Source: Pseudomonas saponiphila
Lineage (GTDB): Bacteria > Pseudomonadota > Gammaproteobacteria > Pseudomonadales > Pseudomonadaceae
Assembly: GCF_900105185.1 (NCBI RefSeq)
Contig: NZ_FNTJ01000001.1
Span: forward strand, 1,847,501 to 1,911,500
Length of the DNA: 64,000 nt
Direction: 5' to 3'
The notes under the pieces are model-generated. The model saw nothing but the letters and a program-made list of their open reading frames with translations. It was not told the origin of the DNA and made no database searches. The position numbers and the translations under genes were made by a program. Positions 63,781 to 64,000 of the stretch are shown here, piece by piece; position 1 is the first letter of the stretch; each line of letters starts with the position of its first letter.

Positions 63781-64000
63781 ATGGCCGAATGGTTCAAGCA
63801 CATCTACTGGGCTGATATCGCCCAGGCCTGTCTCGACACCCTGAGCATGCTCGGTGCGGCCCTGGGCTTCACCGTGCTGCTGGGGCTGCCCCTGGGCGTG
63901 CTGCTGTTTCTCACCGGCAAGCGCCAGTTGCATGAGGCCGTGGGCCTGTATCGGTTGCTGTCGGTGATCGTCAACGTGCTGCGCTCCTTGCCCTTCATCA
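63781..64000 (+). CDS. MetI-like ABC transporter permease, N-terminal part (runs off the window)
   Basis: The frame starts at ATG 63781, four bases after the previous stop, and stays open to the window edge (73 residues). It reads MAEWFKHIYWADIAQACLDT, then a membrane segment (LGAALGFTVLLGLPLGVLLF) and LYRLLSVIVNVLRSLPFI, the start of the permease domain seen in methionine transporters (MetI: NxxRSxPFI). Next to an SfnB-type gene it probably imports methionine or an organosulfur compound. Confidence 0.85.
   Translation, partial: MAEWFKHIYWADIAQACLDTLSMLGAALGFTVLLGLPLGVLLFLTGKRQLHEAVGLYRLLSVIVNVLRSLPFI

Overview
The window is high-GC, densely packed chromosomal DNA of a fluorescent Pseudomonas, most likely from the P. 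fluorescens / P. protegens / P. chlororaphis group. The evidence is a full-length pyoverdine chromophore synthetase gene (pvdL), pvdH with an MbtH-like gene, a complete fpvGHJKCDEF operon, an atuR-atuABCDEF acyclic-terpene cluster, a dsbDEG-type operon with its DsbRS-type two-component system, and many Pseudomonas REP palindromes. No sequence search was possible, so species placement is inference.

Layout. 1-4.5 kb: end of an RluA-type pseudouridine synthase, a small lipoprotein, moaB-moeA, a small membrane protein and a bifunctional mannose-1-P guanylyltransferase/mannose-6-P isomerase. 4.8-7.3 kb: YegS-like lipid kinase and a NarL-type two-component pair. 7.8-9.7 kb: an Hpt-like helical protein and cheV, which has a good sigma-28 promoter. 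9.8-11.6 kb: MOSC protein, ppnP and a DEDDh exonuclease. 11.6-20.8 kb: atuFEDCBA, read leftwards, with divergent atuR and two mirror-image AtuR-type operators between them. 20.9-22.1 kb: periplasmic solute-binding protein and a small unknown. 22.1-25.3 kb: pvdS, the iron-starvation sigma factor gene, cut in two by a complete 2,641-bp IS21-family element (istA, istB, TG...CA ends, 7-bp target duplication). 25.7-38.7 kb: pvdL. 38.7-43.1 kb: REP clusters, a tandem pair of uncharacterised proteins with a ParB/sulfiredoxin-like motif, a DUF6124-type protein with a structured leader, and an alpha/beta hydrolase. 43.1-46.5 kb: an isolated 1,117-residue SF1 helicase of lower GC. 46.6-52.1 kb: dsbD, tlpA-like and dsbG genes with divergent dsbR-dsbS. 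52.1-54.2 kb: a triple REP array, pvdH and mbtH. 54.3-55.1 kb: methyltransferase. 55.3-61.5 kb: fpvGHJKCDEF. 61.8-64 kb: VOC-fold protein, sfnB-like gene and the start of a MetI-like permease.

How the parts connect. PvdH makes L-2,4-diaminobutyrate. PvdL, helped by MbtH, builds the acylated Glu-Tyr-Dab chromophore precursor. FpvG-K and FpvCDEF release and handle iron from ferripyoverdine in the periplasm. pvdL, pvdH and mbtH each carry an upstream TAA[A/T]T-N16-CGT element of the PvdS type, so all three depend on the gene the IS has broken. The main finding is therefore a natural pvdS knockout that should leave an otherwise intact pyoverdine locus poorly expressed. The most interesting uncharacterised genes are the tandem ParB/Srx-like paralogues at 39.1-41.3 kb and the large helicase at 43.1-46.5 kb.
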